From: Streptosporangium roseum DSM 43021
GTDB taxonomy: Bacteria > Actinomycetota > Actinomycetes > Streptosporangiales > Streptosporangiaceae
Length of the DNA stretch: 64,000 nt
Direction of reading: 5' to 3'
Assembly (NCBI RefSeq): GCF_000024865.1
Contig: NC_013595.1
Location: 248,001 to 312,000 of the forward strand
Shown here: positions 40,926-50,261 of the stretch, piece after piece
How positions within the stretch are numbered: position 1 is the stretch's first letter
How the letters are laid out: the number at the start of each line of letters is the position of its first letter
The notes under the pieces: model-generated
What the model was told of the DNA's origin: nothing
What the model saw: the letters and a program-made list of their open reading frames with translations, nothing else
Database searches by the model: none
Made by a program: the position numbers and the translations under genes

Positions 40926-40940
40926 CCTAGCAGCGCTAGT
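40926..40940. promoter_or_regulatory. Operator in front of the TetR gene
   Basis: CCTAGCAGCGCTAGT; the core CTAGCAGCGCTAG equals the reverse complement of the core in operator 2 of the DUF4267 gene. Suggests negative autoregulation. Confidence 0.7.
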
Positions 40941-40977
40941 CATTGGAGCGCCGAATGCAATAGTGTTGCTCTCACTT

Positions 40978-40990
40978 CTATCGTTGATAG
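40978..40990. promoter_or_regulatory. Second palindrome upstream of the TetR gene
   Basis: CTATCGTTGATAG (5-bp arms, 3-bp centre), extended outward by TTGCT/AGCAA in an AT-rich patch. Probably part of the TetR gene promoter region or a further operator. Confidence 0.4.
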
Positions 40991-41101
40991 CAAATGTTGC
41001 CGGCGCCGCTCCCAAGCCGGCGCCGCACCCAAGCCGCACCCAAGAGCCGCACCCAAGCCGGGACGCTCCCAAGGGGAAGGCCTGTCCCCTTCGCGTCCCC
41101 G

Positions 41102-42382
41102 TCAGGGATGTCCCGTCGCGCCCTCGTCGGGACAGGCAGGCAGGGCGACGGTCACCACCAGGCCGCCGCCCTCGCGCGGCCGGGCGGTGACCTCGCCGCC
41201 GTGGGCACGGGCGACGGAGCGCACGATGGACAGGCCGAGCCCCGCGCCCTTGGCGGTGACCAGGCGGTCGGCGCCCAGGCGGCGGAACGGCTCGAAAAGC
41301 GCCGGGATCTCGTACGGAGGCACCACCGGCCCGCTGTTGCCCACCTCCACCTCGACCCGTCCGTCGTTCCTGGTACGGCAGGCGACGCGTACCCAGCCGT
41401 CCTCCCCGGCGTTGTGCCGGATGCCGTTCTCCACCAGGTTGTGCACCAGCCGTTCGAGCAGAAGCGCGTCGCCGGTGGTGGGCGCCTCGGCCGCCTGCTC
41501 GTGCACGGTGATCCCGGCCCGCGCCGCCTCCGGGGCGGTCTGCGCGACCACATGGCCGACCACGTCGGCCAGGTCGACCGGGAGGCGCTCGGTGATCTCG
41601 TTCTCCGAGCCGGCGAGCAGCAGCAGCCCGTTGATCAGCCGCTCGTGCCGGGAGTTGATCTCCAGCAGGTTCTCGCCCAGCTGCTTGACGTCCTCGGAGG
41701 CCGACTTGCGGTGCATGGCCAGCTCGACCAGCGCGCGGCCCAGCGTCAGCGGGGTGCGCAGCTCGTGCGAGGCGTTGGCGACGAAGCGGCGCTGCCCGTC
41801 GAAGGACCCGTCGAGCCGCTCGACCATGATGTCGAAGGTGTCAGCGAGATCCTTGACCTCGTCGTCCGGGCCGCGCAGGGCGATGCGCTCGTGCAGCCCC
41901 CGCCCGGCCGCCGGGGCCGCGGCGATCCGCCGGGCGGTGTCGGTGACCCGGTGCAACGGGGCCAGCATCCGGCCGGTGACCAGCCAGCCGAGGCCGGCCG
42001 CGGCGCCGCCGACGACGACGAGCGCGATCCCGCCCAGGGTGAGCAGCGAGGTGGTCGCGGCCTCGTGCAGCGTGGTCCGCTGCTCTCTCATCCAGCTCTC
42101 GGCGTCGGCCATCAAGCTCTCGGCATCGGCCCTGCTGATCGGTTCGCCGCTCCTGCTGAAGAACACCATCTGCCGCTTCGGCGCCTCGCCGTCCGCGACG
42201 GTGGACGGACCGGGCCCTCCCAGGGTGAGGACCTTCGGTGCGGAGCGCGTGAGCTGCTGGTTGAACAGCGCGTACGTGGTGCCGAGCAGCACCGTCCCGG
42301 CGACGAGGAACAGGCCGCCGTAGATCAGGGTCAGCCGGGCCCGCAGGGTGACGCGGCGCGGCAGCAGCCTCGGTACGTTCAC
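41102..42382 (-). CDS. Sensor histidine kinase (HAMP-HisKA-HATPase)
   Basis: A 426-residue kinase: TM1 (about 15-37), a short extracytoplasmic loop of about 75 residues, TM2 (about 113-136), HAMP, then RRFVANASHELRTPLTLGRA with His206 and an HATPase domain (NLVENGIRHN, GAGLGLSIV). GTG 42382 overlaps the regulator stop (GTGA), so the two are coupled. It sits head-to-head with the lipoprotein/adaptor/MacAB-type operon, so it probably governs that pump in response to an envelope-level signal. Confidence 0.9.
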   Translation of the reverse strand: MNVPRLLPRRVTLRARLTLIYGGLFLVAGTVLLGTTYALFNQQLTRSAPKVLTLGGPGPSTVADGEAPKRQMVFFSRSGEPISRADAESLMADAESWMREQRTTLHEAATTSLLTLGGIALVVVGGAAAGLGWLVTGRMLAPLHRVTDTARRIAAAPAAGRGLHERIALRGPDDEVKDLADTFDIMVERLDGSFDGQRRFVANASHELRTPLTLGRALVELAMHRKSASEDVKQLGENLLEINSRHERLINGLLLLAGSENEITERLPVDLADVVGHVVAQTAPEAARAGITVHEQAAEAPTTGDALLLERLVHNLVENGIRHNAGEDGWVRVACRTRNDGRVEVEVGNSGPVVPPYEIPALFEPFRRLGADRLVTAKGAGLGLSIVRSVARAHGGEVTARPREGGGLVVTVALPACPDEGATGHP

Positions 42383-43035
42383 GGGATCCGGTACCCCACT
42401 CCCGTGACGGTCTCGACGACCGGCGGGGTGCCGAGCTTGCGGCGCAGCTTGAGGACGGCGAGCCGTACGGCGCCGGTGAACGGGTCGGCGTGCTCGTCCC
42501 ACGCCTTCTCCAGCAGGTGCTCGCTGGAGACCGCGGCCCCGTCGGCGCGCAGCAACTCGGCAAGGACGGCGAACTCCTTCTTCGACAGCGGAACGTAGCG
42601 GCTGTCGCGGAACACCTCGCGGCGCGCCGGGTCCAGCGTGATGCCCGCGCGGCGCAGCACCGGCGGCGCGGCCGGGCGCGAGCGCCGCCCGAGTGCCTGG
42701 ACGCGGGCGGCCAGCTCGGGGAAGGCGAAGGGCTTGGTGAGATAGTCGTCGGCGCCGAGCGACAGGCCGGACACGCGGTCGGTGACCTCGGCGGCGGCGG
42801 TGAGCATCAGCACCCGCGCCGCCGAGCCGGCCTCTACCAGCTCGCGGCAGACCTTGTCGCCGTGTACGGCGGGCAGGTCCCGATCCAGGACGACCACGTC
42901 GTAGCCGTTGACGCTCGCGCGTTCCAGCGCCGCCGCGCCGTCGTAGGCGACGTCGACCGCGTGCCTCTCGTCACGCAGCCACTCCGCGATCGCGTCGGCG
43001 AGCAACGGCTCGTCCTCCACCACCAGTACCCGCAT
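42379..43035 (-). CDS. OmpR-family response regulator
   Basis: A 218-residue regulator: MRVLVVEDEPLLADAIAEWL with acidic pocket, phospho-acceptor Asp51 in VVVLDRDLPAVHG, LGADDYLTKPF, and an OmpR winged helix ending VETVTGVGYRIP. ATG 43035 is preferred because GGAGG lies ten bases upstream; an ATG three codons earlier is only one base from that site. First gene of the minus-strand pair. The 225-bp spacer to the divergent lipoprotein gene likely contains its binding sites. Confidence 0.9.
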   Translation of the reverse strand: MRVLVVEDEPLLADAIAEWLRDERHAVDVAYDGAAALERASVNGYDVVVLDRDLPAVHGDKVCRELVEAGSAARVLMLTAAAEVTDRVSGLSLGADDYLTKPFAFPELAARVQALGRRSRPAAPPVLRRAGITLDPARREVFRDSRYVPLSKKEFAVLAELLRADGAAVSSEHLLEKAWDEHADPFTGAVRLAVLKLRRKLGTPPVVETVTGVGYRIP

Positions 43036-43260
43036 CCGCCGCATACCTCCCCAGGGACCGGGGCCGCTCCGCGTGCCGACGCGTGACGGTCCTCATGGGC
43101 AATGGTCGCCGATCACCGCGTTTCCTCCCCGTTAGTGATCGTTCTCGGTGGCCGCGGAGACGGCCGGCGGTCATGGAAACGCCGGGGAAACACGCCGTCG
43201 CGTTACATCACCTTCCGACAGGCCGGAAGGGGTCCGGCCACGACGGAAGGAGACGGGACG

Positions 43261-43791
43261 ATGCGACTTCGGATCCGCAGCGCGCTGGTGGCACTGCCGC
43301 TGGCGCTGACCTTGGCCCTGACCGGATGCGGCGCGGACGACGGTGGCAGCACGGTGGCCTCGGCGGGCGGCGGCAAGAAAGGCGACGGCGCGGCCGGCGC
43401 CGCCAAGAGCGTGAGCCCGGACGAGATGGGGGTGAAGTTCGCGCAGTGCATGCGCGAGCACGGCGTCGACATGGAGGATCCCAAGCCGGGTGAGGGCATC
43501 AGGCTCACCCTGAAGAAGGGCCCGGAGTCGGAGAAGGCCATGGAGGCCTGCCGTGAGTACAGCCCGATGGAGAACGGCCCCAAGCAGGCGGACCCCGAGG
43601 CCGAGGAGAAAGGCCGCAAGTTCGCCGCGTGCATGCGCGAGAACGGCCTGGAGGAGTTCCCCGACCCCCAGCCGGGCCAGCGCGGGATCAGGATCGACAG
43701 GAAGATGGGCGAGGACCCGGACTTCGCCAAGGCCCAGCAGAGCTGCCAGGGCATCTTCTCGGGAGGCCCGGGCGGCGGAGCGGACCAGTGA
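43261..43791 (+). CDS. Secreted lipoprotein with two FAxCMRENG motifs
   Basis: A 176-residue lipoprotein: lipobox LALTGCGAD, a Gly/Ala/Lys-rich linker, then two copies of the same motif, KFAQCMREHGVDMEDPKPGE and KFAACMRENGLEEFPDPQ, each followed by a further Cys. Paralogous to the protein at 2475-2978. ATG 43261 follows GGAAGGAGACGGGACG. Its stop overlaps the GTG of the periplasmic-adaptor gene (GTGA), so it is the first subunit of the export operon; a substrate-binding or sensor role at the outer face is inference. Confidence 0.85.
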   Translation: MRLRIRSALVALPLALTLALTGCGADDGGSTVASAGGGKKGDGAAGAAKSVSPDEMGVKFAQCMREHGVDMEDPKPGEGIRLTLKKGPESEKAMEACREYSPMENGPKQADPEAEEKGRKFAACMRENGLEEFPDPQPGQRGIRIDRKMGEDPDFAKAQQSCQGIFSGGPGGGADQ

Positions 43792-44993
43792 CGGACGGAG
43801 CCGCCGTGCGGGACCAGGAGAACCGGACGGACGAGACGGACCAGGTGGGTCGGGCGGGCCAGACGGACCAGGAGAACCGGGCGGATCGGGCGGCCGTGGA
43901 GGAGACGCGCCCGCGCCGGCGGAGGCGCCGCGGCGGGAGGGTCGCCCTTACGGTCGTCGCCGCGGCCGCGGCCGGCGCGGCGGGCGTGGCCACGCTGGGA
44001 CTCGGCGGCGGAGGCCCGGCCGGCGACACGGCGGAGAGCGCGCTGCCGCCGGAGACCGCCGCGGTGACCCGCCAGACGCTCATCGACACCCAGAGCGCCG
44101 ACGGAGAGCTCGGCTACGGCCCGGCGACCACCGCGACCAGCAGGCTGTCCGGCACGCTCACCCGCCTGCCCGGCACCGGCGACCGGATCACCCGCGGCAA
44201 GGCGCTGTACAAGGTGGACGACAGGCCGGTGACGCTGCTGTACGGCTCGCTGCCCGCCTACCGCACGCTGGCGCAGGGCGTCGAGGGGCCGGACGTCAGG
44301 CAGCTGGAGAGGAACCTGAAGGCGCTCGGCTACGGCGGGTTCACGGTGGACGAGGAGTACACCTACGCCACGGCGGAGGCGGTCATGCGGTGGCAGGAGG
44401 ACCGGGGCCTGGACGAGACGGGCACCGTCGAGCTCGGGCACGTGGTCTTCGCCCCCCACGCCGTCCGCGTGGAGAGTCTCCAGGCGGGGAAGGGCGACCT
44501 GACGGCGCCCGGCGGCAAGGTGCTCTCCTACACCGGCACCACCAGGGCCGTCACCGTGGAGCTCGACGCCGCCGACCAGCGGCTGGCCAGGAAGGGCGCC
44601 AAGGTCACCGTCACGCTCCCCGACGACACGACGGTCAAGGGCCGGGTCGACGAGGTCACCACAGTGATCGACCCGGGTGAGGGCCAAGGCGAAGACGCGC
44701 AGACCAAGGTCGAGGTGGTCGTCGAGCTCGTGGGCGGGAAGGCCCGCAAGGCCGTCGGCGCCTATGCTCTGGCCTCGGTGGACGTCTCCTTCACCGCCGG
44801 CACGCGCGAGAACGTGCTCACCGTCCCGGTCGCCGCGCTGCTGGCGCTGCAGGAGGGCGGCTTCGGCGTGGAGGTCGTCAGGGGTGCCGCCTCGACGTAC
44901 GTCCCCGTCCGGACCGGCCTGTTCAGCGGCGGCCAGGTGGAGGTATCCGGGGACGGGATCGCCGAGGGCGCGACCGTGGGGATGCCGAAGTGA
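43788..44993 (+). CDS. Peptidoglycan-binding-domain efflux adaptor (HlyD-like)
   Basis: A 401-residue membrane-fusion-type protein. The N-terminus (1-48) is unusually charged and repetitive (TDQENRADRAAVEE), followed by one TM (about 50-70). The extracytoplasmic part has a peptidoglycan-binding domain (GPDVRQLERNLKALGYGG to AVMRWQEDRGLDE), beta-barrel segments (VTVELDAADQRLARKGAKVT) and the C-terminal VPVRTGLFSGGQVEVSGDGI typical of adaptors. GTG 43788 overlaps the lipoprotein stop, and the end overlaps the ATPase start by 4 bp. The adaptor may bridge the MacB-like permease to the cell wall. Confidence 0.85.
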   Translation: MTDGAAVRDQENRTDETDQVGRAGQTDQENRADRAAVEETRPRRRRRRGGRVALTVVAAAAAGAAGVATLGLGGGGPAGDTAESALPPETAAVTRQTLIDTQSADGELGYGPATTATSRLSGTLTRLPGTGDRITRGKALYKVDDRPVTLLYGSLPAYRTLAQGVEGPDVRQLERNLKALGYGGFTVDEEYTYATAEAVMRWQEDRGLDETGTVELGHVVFAPHAVRVESLQAGKGDLTAPGGKVLSYTGTTRAVTVELDAADQRLARKGAKVTVTLPDDTTVKGRVDEVTTVIDPGEGQGEDAQTKVEVVVELVGGKARKAVGAYALASVDVSFTAGTRENVLTVPVAALLALQEGGFGVEVVRGAASTYVPVRTGLFSGGQVEVSGDGIAEGATVGMPK

Positions 44994-45682
44994 TCTCCCT
45001 GACGGACGTGACGAAGGTCTATCCCGGCGGTGTCACCGCGCTCGCCGGCGTCTCGCTGCACATCGGCGGCGGCGAGCTCGTCGCCATCGTGGGCCCGTCC
45101 GGCTCCGGCAAGTCGACCATGCTGAACGTGCTCGGCACCCTCGACCGGCCCACCTCGGGCAGCGTGCACATCGGCGGGTACGACGTGGGCCGGCTCTCCG
45201 ACGCCAAGCTGTCCGCGCTGCGGGCGAGCCGCATCGGCTTCGTCTTCCAGCAGTTCCACCTGGCCGCGGGCACCGCGGCGCTGGACAACGTGGCCGACGG
45301 GCTCCTGTACTCCGGGCTGCGGTCCGGCGAGCGGCGCCGTCGCGCGGCGGCGGCGCTGGAGCGGGTGGGCCTCGGCCACCGCATGGACCACGAGCCGCAC
45401 GAGCTGTCCGGCGGCGAACGCCAGCGCGTCGCCGTCGCGCGCGCCGTGGCCGGCGACCCCGCGCTGCTGCTCGCCGACGAGCCGACCGGCGCTCTCGACT
45501 CCGCCTCCGGGGCCGGGGTGATGCGGCTCATGCGCGAGCTGCACGCCACCGGCACCACCGTCGTGATCATCACGCACGACCGGGAGATCGCCGCGTCCCT
45601 GCCCCGCCAGGTGCGGATGCGCGACGGCCGGGTGGTGGCCGACTCCGTCCGGCGCGACGCCGCCGTGCCGGAGGTGAGCTGA
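44990..45682 (+). CDS. ABC transporter ATP-binding protein (MacB type)
   Basis: A 230-residue ATPase with Walker A GPSGSGKST (35-43), signature LSGGERQRVAVARAV, Walker B ALLLADEPTGALD and H-loop VIITHD. It is a LolD/MacB-type ATPase for the FtsX permease encoded next. GTG 44990 overlaps the adaptor stop (GTGA) and the stop shares one base with the permease ATG (TGATG), so all four genes of the operon are translationally coupled. Confidence 0.93.
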   Translation: MISLTDVTKVYPGGVTALAGVSLHIGGGELVAIVGPSGSGKSTMLNVLGTLDRPTSGSVHIGGYDVGRLSDAKLSALRASRIGFVFQQFHLAAGTAALDNVADGLLYSGLRSGERRRRAAAALERVGLGHRMDHEPHELSGGERQRVAVARAVAGDPALLLADEPTGALDSASGAGVMRLMRELHATGTTVVIITHDREIAASLPRQVRMRDGRVVADSVRRDAAVPEVS

Positions 45683-46887
45683 TGGCCGCCGACGCGCTGC
45701 AGCCGGCCCGGATGTGGCCGGGCGACGTGGTCAAGGTCGGTGCGGTGGGTCTGCGCACCCGCCCGATGCGGGCCTTCCTGTCCGCGCTGGGCATCGCCAT
45801 CGGCATCGCCGCGATGGTCGCCGTCGTCGGCATCTCCTCTTCCTCCCGCGCCGACCTCGACCGCGCCCTCGCCTCGCTCGGCACCAACCTGCTCACCGTC
45901 TCGCCCGGTACGACCATGACCGGCGAGCAGGCCCGGCTGCCCGTCGAGGCCGAGGCGATGGTGGGCCGGATCGGCCCGGTGTCGGCGGTGTCGGCGATCG
46001 GCTCCGTCGACGGCGCGAAGGTCTATCGCACCGACAAGGTCCCCGCGACGGAGACCAAGGGGATCGCCGCCTACGCCGCCCGGATCGACCTGCGCGCCGC
46101 CATCGGCGCCGAGGTCAGGAGCGGCACCTGGCTCAACGCCGCCACGGCCGCCTACCCGGCGACGGTGCTCGGCGCGACCGCCGCGGAGCGGCTCGGGATC
46201 GGCCGGGTAAAACCCGGCACGCAGGTGCTGATCGGCGGCGAGTGGTTCACCGTGGTCGGCATCCTCGACCCGGCCCCGCTCGCCCCCGAGCTGGACACCG
46301 CGGCGCTGGTGGGCTGGCCGGCGGCCGAGTCCGAACTGGGCTTCGACGGGCATCCGACCACCGTCTACACCCGTTCCGAGGAATCCCAGGTGGAGTCGGT
46401 CCGCTCGGTGCTCGGCGCCACCGCCAACCCGGAGGCGCCCAACGAGGTCGAGGTCTCCCGCCCCTCGGACGCGCTCGCCGCCAAGCAGGCAGCGGGTGAG
46501 GCGTTCACCGGGCTGCTGCTCGGTCTGGGCGCGGTGGCCCTGCTCGTCGGCGGGGTGGGAGTGGCCAACACCATGGTCATCTCGGTGCTGGAACGACGGG
46601 CGGAGATCGGCCTGCGCCGCTCGCTGGGCGCGACCCGAGGTCAGATCCGCACCCAGTTCCTCGCTGAGTCCCTCCTGCTCTCTGCCCTGGGCGGGGCAGG
46701 CGGCGCGTCGCTGGGCGCCGCGGTCACCGCCGGGTACGCCGTCTACCAGGGCTGGCCTGCCGTCGTCCCACCCTGGGCGGTGGTCGGCGGGGTCGCCGCC
46801 ACCCTCGCCATCGGCGCTCTGGCCGGCCTCTACCCGGCGATCCGCGCCTCCCGCCTCGCCCCCACGGAGGCGCTGGCCACGACGTAG
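45682..46887 (+). CDS. FtsX/MacB-type ABC permease
   Basis: A 401-residue permease with one MacB periplasmic domain between TM1 (about 28-50, RAFLSALGIAIGIAAMVAVV) and three C-terminal TM helices. The FtsX core reads GGVGVANTMVISVLERRAEI then GLRRSLGATRGQIRTQFLAE, and it ends YPAIRASRLAPTEAL. It works with the ATPase and adaptor as a tripartite-like machine, probably exporting a peptide or drug. Followed by a strong hairpin terminator. Confidence 0.92.
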   Translation: MAADALQPARMWPGDVVKVGAVGLRTRPMRAFLSALGIAIGIAAMVAVVGISSSSRADLDRALASLGTNLLTVSPGTTMTGEQARLPVEAEAMVGRIGPVSAVSAIGSVDGAKVYRTDKVPATETKGIAAYAARIDLRAAIGAEVRSGTWLNAATAAYPATVLGATAAERLGIGRVKPGTQVLIGGEWFTVVGILDPAPLAPELDTAALVGWPAAESELGFDGHPTTVYTRSEESQVESVRSVLGATANPEAPNEVEVSRPSDALAAKQAAGEAFTGLLLGLGAVALLVGGVGVANTMVISVLERRAEIGLRRSLGATRGQIRTQFLAESLLLSALGGAGGASLGAAVTAGYAVYQGWPAVVPPWAVVGGVAATLAIGALAGLYPAIRASRLAPTEALATT

Positions 46888-46895
46888 CGCCGGCG

Positions 46896-46929
46896 GTCAG
46901 GGCCGCCCGCCGCGCCGGGCGGCCCTGAC
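46896..46929. terminator. Perfect 14-bp hairpin between convergent genes
   Basis: GTCAGGGCCGCCCG and CGGGCGGCCCTGAC with loop CCGCGC, 8 bp after the MacB permease stop and 14 bp before the end of the DUF4394 gene. Likely a bidirectional terminator. Confidence 0.88.
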
Positions 46930-46943
46930 GACGGGGGCGGGGG

Positions 46944-47804
46944 TCACTTCCGGAAGAGCGGGATGGCGATGTCGACGACCTGACGATTGGCGGGGAACGC
47001 GTTCTGGAAGGTGGCGGCGCCGGTGAGCAGGTCGATCAGATAGAACTTGTAGGAGCCGCCGACCCGCAGCGTGGCGAAGGCGACGTTGGAGACGGTGACC
47101 TCGTTCCGAAGCGAGCTGTAGACGTCGAATCCCGCTCCACCGGTCGCGGCCACGCCGAGGCTGCCGGTCGGAGCCAGGGTGCCCGCGTTGGCGGGAGACT
47201 GGACGCTCACCCGGTTGGCGGTGGTGTCGACGTCGAAGAGCGTCGTGGAGGTCACCGCGCTGAGGTCGTTGTTGGTGTATCCGGCGCCCGAGACGCCGAG
47301 CGCGGTGGCGCCCGGAGCCGGCGGGATGGCCGGATTGGTCAGCGTGGCGTCGGCCGCGGTCGTCCCCGCGGCGGGGGTGCCGACCGGGTCGTCGATGTTG
47401 TGCCGCAGGTTCTGCCCGGTGTCGCTGATCACGCGCAGCCGGTTGGCGGCGGGGTTGAAGTCGACGCCGAAATGGCTGCCGCTCAGCGCCACGGTCAGCT
47501 GGGAGACCTTGCGCGCCCAGGCGGCCCCGTTGAGCGTGTAGACACCGCCCAGGTCGCCGATGCCGTACAGCTTGCGGTTCTGCACGCGGTAGTCGATGCC
47601 GACGATCCTGGTGTCCTCCTGGAGTCCGGAGATCTTGCCGAGGTCGCGGGTGTGGTCGGCGGAGTGGCTGTCGAAGCTCACCAGGCGCTGGTCGCTGGTC
47701 AGCCCGATGACGTTGAGGCGGAGGCGGCTCTCGGCCAGCGCGGGCACGACGGTGCCCGCTCCCGCGCTCAGCACCACCAGGGCGACGGTGAGTGTTCTCC
47801 GCAT
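46944..47804 (-). CDS. Secreted DUF4394 protein
   Basis: A 286-residue exported protein with a Sec signal peptide (VALVVLSAGAGTVVPALA). The mature part is the DUF4394 beta-propeller-like domain: LNVIGLTSDQRLVSFD, RIVGIDYRVQNRKLYGIGDL, GVDFNPAANRLRVISDTGQN and a C-terminal YLIDLLTGAA. The family is extracellular with unknown function. ATG 47804 has GGAGAGCAC upstream on the coding strand. It stands alone, with a 240-bp upstream region that probably carries its promoter. Confidence 0.85.
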   Translation of the reverse strand: MRRTLTVALVVLSAGAGTVVPALAESRLRLNVIGLTSDQRLVSFDSHSADHTRDLGKISGLQEDTRIVGIDYRVQNRKLYGIGDLGGVYTLNGAAWARKVSQLTVALSGSHFGVDFNPAANRLRVISDTGQNLRHNIDDPVGTPAAGTTAADATLTNPAIPPAPGATALGVSGAGYTNNDLSAVTSTTLFDVDTTANRVSVQSPANAGTLAPTGSLGVAATGGAGFDVYSSLRNEVTVSNVAFATLRVGGSYKFYLIDLLTGAATFQNAFPANRQVVDIAIPLFRK

Positions 47805-48045
47805 GTGCTCTCCTTGAAATCGAACGTCAAAGGTCGCACCCAGTGGGATAGCCGACCCTCGGTGATCCTGTTTCCGCAGGTTAAGCGGTTGATCTCCGCT
47901 GGGTCGGGCTCTGCCGCGGTGTGTCGCCTGTGATCACTCGGCATCGGTTTCCAAGGCTGGACATTCCCCTCCAAAAACCGGAAGGCGCCACCGGCCGGTC
48001 GAACGACGAGATCGCCGCGTCATGCGCGGGTGGCGGATGCCGACG

Positions 48046-49284
48046 TCAGTACGGCAGGTAGTAGCTGAGAACGTCGGCGGTGAGCGGCGGGAACAGCGCG
48101 TGGAACAGCCGGCTGTCGGGGCCGGGGTAGACATCGGGCCGGATCCGGGACAGCCCGTCGATCCCGTGTGGGCCGAACAGCAGCGCCGGCAGGTAGTCAG
48201 GTGCCACCCCGGCGCCGTCCACGACTCCGGGCCTCTGCATCGCGCCGCCGGCGGTGACCGCGCCCAGGCCGTCGGCATGGACCGGTATCCGGTAGTGGGC
48301 GCCGAAAGTGGAGATGACGATGTCGCGGCCGGCGCGGTCGATCCCGGCCGCGACAAGGCGGTGCCACAGCACCGGCCGCAGCCGGTCCAGCAGCGCCGTC
48401 ACGTCCGGGACACGGAGGTAGTACTGCTCCGCCTCCGTCCGTCGCTCGGCGGGAAGGAGGTCGCTCCAGGCCGCCGCGGCCACCGTGCCCGCCCGCTCGA
48501 CGACCCGTACCTGCCCGCCGGGGACGAGCGCGGCCACGCCACGGAGCAGATCCAGCGCCGCCTCCTGATCGAGCGCGGCGGCCTCGGCCAGGAGCACCTC
48601 GTCGTCGTCCGGCGGCGTGGTGCGCCCTGTGGCGACGACGCGGTCGCCGCGCTCCACCACCCAGGTCGTGCTCGCCTCGTGGGCCAGCAGCCATCGCCGG
48701 CGCGTCGCCGGATGCGGCACGGCCACGTCGAACCGGCTCTGCGCCATGTCCTGCAGCGCCGTCATCGCCGGGATGTCCGAAGGCAGGGCGGCCCGTAGCG
48801 CGGGTGTCCCGTCCCCGGCCGGTGGGGTGCGCACGACCGGCGCGGGCGGTATGTCGACGGCGTACTCGTAGCCGAACAGCCGGTAGAAGTACGGGATCCC
48901 GATCATTATCTGCAGAACGTGACCCCGGGCGGTGGAGCGCTCGTGCGCCCACCGCATCAGCGCCCGCACGAGCCCGCGGCCTTCGTACTCCCGGTCCGTG
49001 GCCACCAGCTCGACCTGGCCGGCGGGGAGCCGTACGTCGGCCAGCCGCAGCTCCTCGTCGAGGAGCGTCGCGGTGGAGACGACCCGGTCGCCGTCGACCA
49101 CCACGGCACAGGCCGGCCACCCGGCCTCGGGGTCCGTCACGACCAGCCGGTGGTCGAGGGCGTCGGCGGGCTCCCCGCGTTCGGCGAGAAGCGCGCCGAT
49201 CTGGTCGAGGTCCGCCGGACACGACTGTCTCAGGACGAGACCGTCAGCCAGCGGGACCGGCGGGGGAGCGGCAGGCACGATCAC
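48046..49284 (-). CDS. GNAT-family N-acetyltransferase (Eis-like architecture)
   Basis: A 412-residue protein. The N-terminal GNAT domain (about 12-150) contains the acetyl-CoA loop ATDREYEGRGLVRALMRWAH and IPYFYRLFGYEYA; the rest is a second acetyltransferase-like or sterol-carrier-like region ending LLFGPHGIDG and a C-terminal ALFPPLTADVLSYYLPY. This long form recalls the Eis/GNAT_acetyltr_2 enzymes that acetylate amines such as aminoglycosides. Substrate unknown. GTG 49284 is the first start beyond a non-coding upstream frame; ribosome-binding site weak, so the start is uncertain. Confidence 0.8.
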   Translation of the reverse strand: MIVPAAPPPVPLADGLVLRQSCPADLDQIGALLAERGEPADALDHRLVVTDPEAGWPACAVVVDGDRVVSTATLLDEELRLADVRLPAGQVELVATDREYEGRGLVRALMRWAHERSTARGHVLQIMIGIPYFYRLFGYEYAVDIPPAPVVRTPPAGDGTPALRAALPSDIPAMTALQDMAQSRFDVAVPHPATRRRWLLAHEASTTWVVERGDRVVATGRTTPPDDDEVLLAEAAALDQEAALDLLRGVAALVPGGQVRVVERAGTVAAAAWSDLLPAERRTEAEQYYLRVPDVTALLDRLRPVLWHRLVAAGIDRAGRDIVISTFGAHYRIPVHADGLGAVTAGGAMQRPGVVDGAGVAPDYLPALLFGPHGIDGLSRIRPDVYPGPDSRLFHALFPPLTADVLSYYLPY

Positions 49285-49853
49285 GCTGGGGACTATTCCA
49301 CCGCCCTGGCGGCCCGTCCATCGATTTTCGCGGCCGCCCGCCGCCCGGTGACCGGCCGCCGACAAGGAGCGGTCAGCGCCAGCCGGGCAGGGGCGCAGAT
49401 CGATGCGCCGTCTGCCTGTGGGTTCCCGTGGGGGCATGCCCGTGCGGCCGGGGAGTGGCCTGGACGGTGTGGGGGCGACTTGGATCACTTGATGACGTGA
49501 TTTTGGGATCGCTATCTGTCGTGGTCGGCCCTGAGGGCCGGATCCGTGAGCCGAGGTGCCTTGGTCGAGGTTCAGCCAAGGTGGGTTTCAACCGGTAGTT
49601 CGTTCCACGAATTTGTTGTCGGCCCGGCGAGTAAGCATGTTGACGGCCGGATCGGGACAGTGGCCGCGCTGGTGCGGTCCACGTTCCTGGTGAATGCCGT
49701 GTACGCCGATTCCGCCCGCGCGTACGCGGCGACTCTGGGCGACCGTGAGGTGGTGGGAGCCATGCTCGTGGCTGGTGCGGTGACCGGAAGCGTTCACTGG
49801 GTGCCGCTGGCCGAACGAGCGAAGGTCGCAGGGTCTCTGGTAGACACGCGTCC
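49285..49853. other. Region without a supported gene
   Basis: About 570 bp. A 103-codon frame on the plus strand (49546-49857) has a GTG start but weak codon bias and no recognisable motif, so I do not call it. AT content is higher around 49490-49640. No RNA gene or repeat seen. Confidence 0.45.
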
Positions 49854-50261
49854 ATGAACTCGCCTACGACTCAGCACCTGCGCATCGTCTCCTCAGTGTT
49901 CGCCGTCGAGCAACTGCCGCATGCGGCGTCACCCGGGGACGACTGGGTCGTGCTTGTCCGCGGGCCGGAAGGGCTGACCGTTGTCCGTGCGGTCCGGCCT
50001 CTGGAGTCAGGGGAACGGTGGATCGGTTTCTACAGTGGCGCCACCGCCCATGACCTGGACGTCCCCGGAATGCTGGCGGCGATCGTCACACCGCTGGCAC
50101 AGGCGGCGATACCGGTGTTCGTCGCCTCCACCTTCCACGCCGACCTGGTTCTGGTTCCCCAGCAGACAGAGCAGCAGGCCGTCATCGCCCTGGAGGAGGC
50201 GGGACACCACGTGGAAAGCGGGGACGGCGAGGCCGGTGAACCTTTCTGGTCACAGCATTAG
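49854..50261 (+). CDS. ACT-domain protein (ACT_7)
   Basis: A 135-residue protein. The second half has GLTVVRAVRPLESGERWIGF and PVFVASTFHADLVLVPQQTE, typical of the ACT_7/CASTOR-like ACT domain that binds amino acids as a regulatory ligand. ATG 49854 has no clear ribosome-binding site and may be leaderless. It converges with, and slightly overlaps, the DUF899 gene. Confidence 0.75.
   Translation: MNSPTTQHLRIVSSVFAVEQLPHAASPGDDWVVLVRGPEGLTVVRAVRPLESGERWIGFYSGATAHDLDVPGMLAAIVTPLAQAAIPVFVASTFHADLVLVPQQTEQQAVIALEEAGHHVESGDGEAGEPFWSQH

Noticed and set aside
49546..49857. Possible 103-residue protein
   Set aside because: GTG start without ribosome-binding site, weak codon bias, no known motif; left as unassigned.
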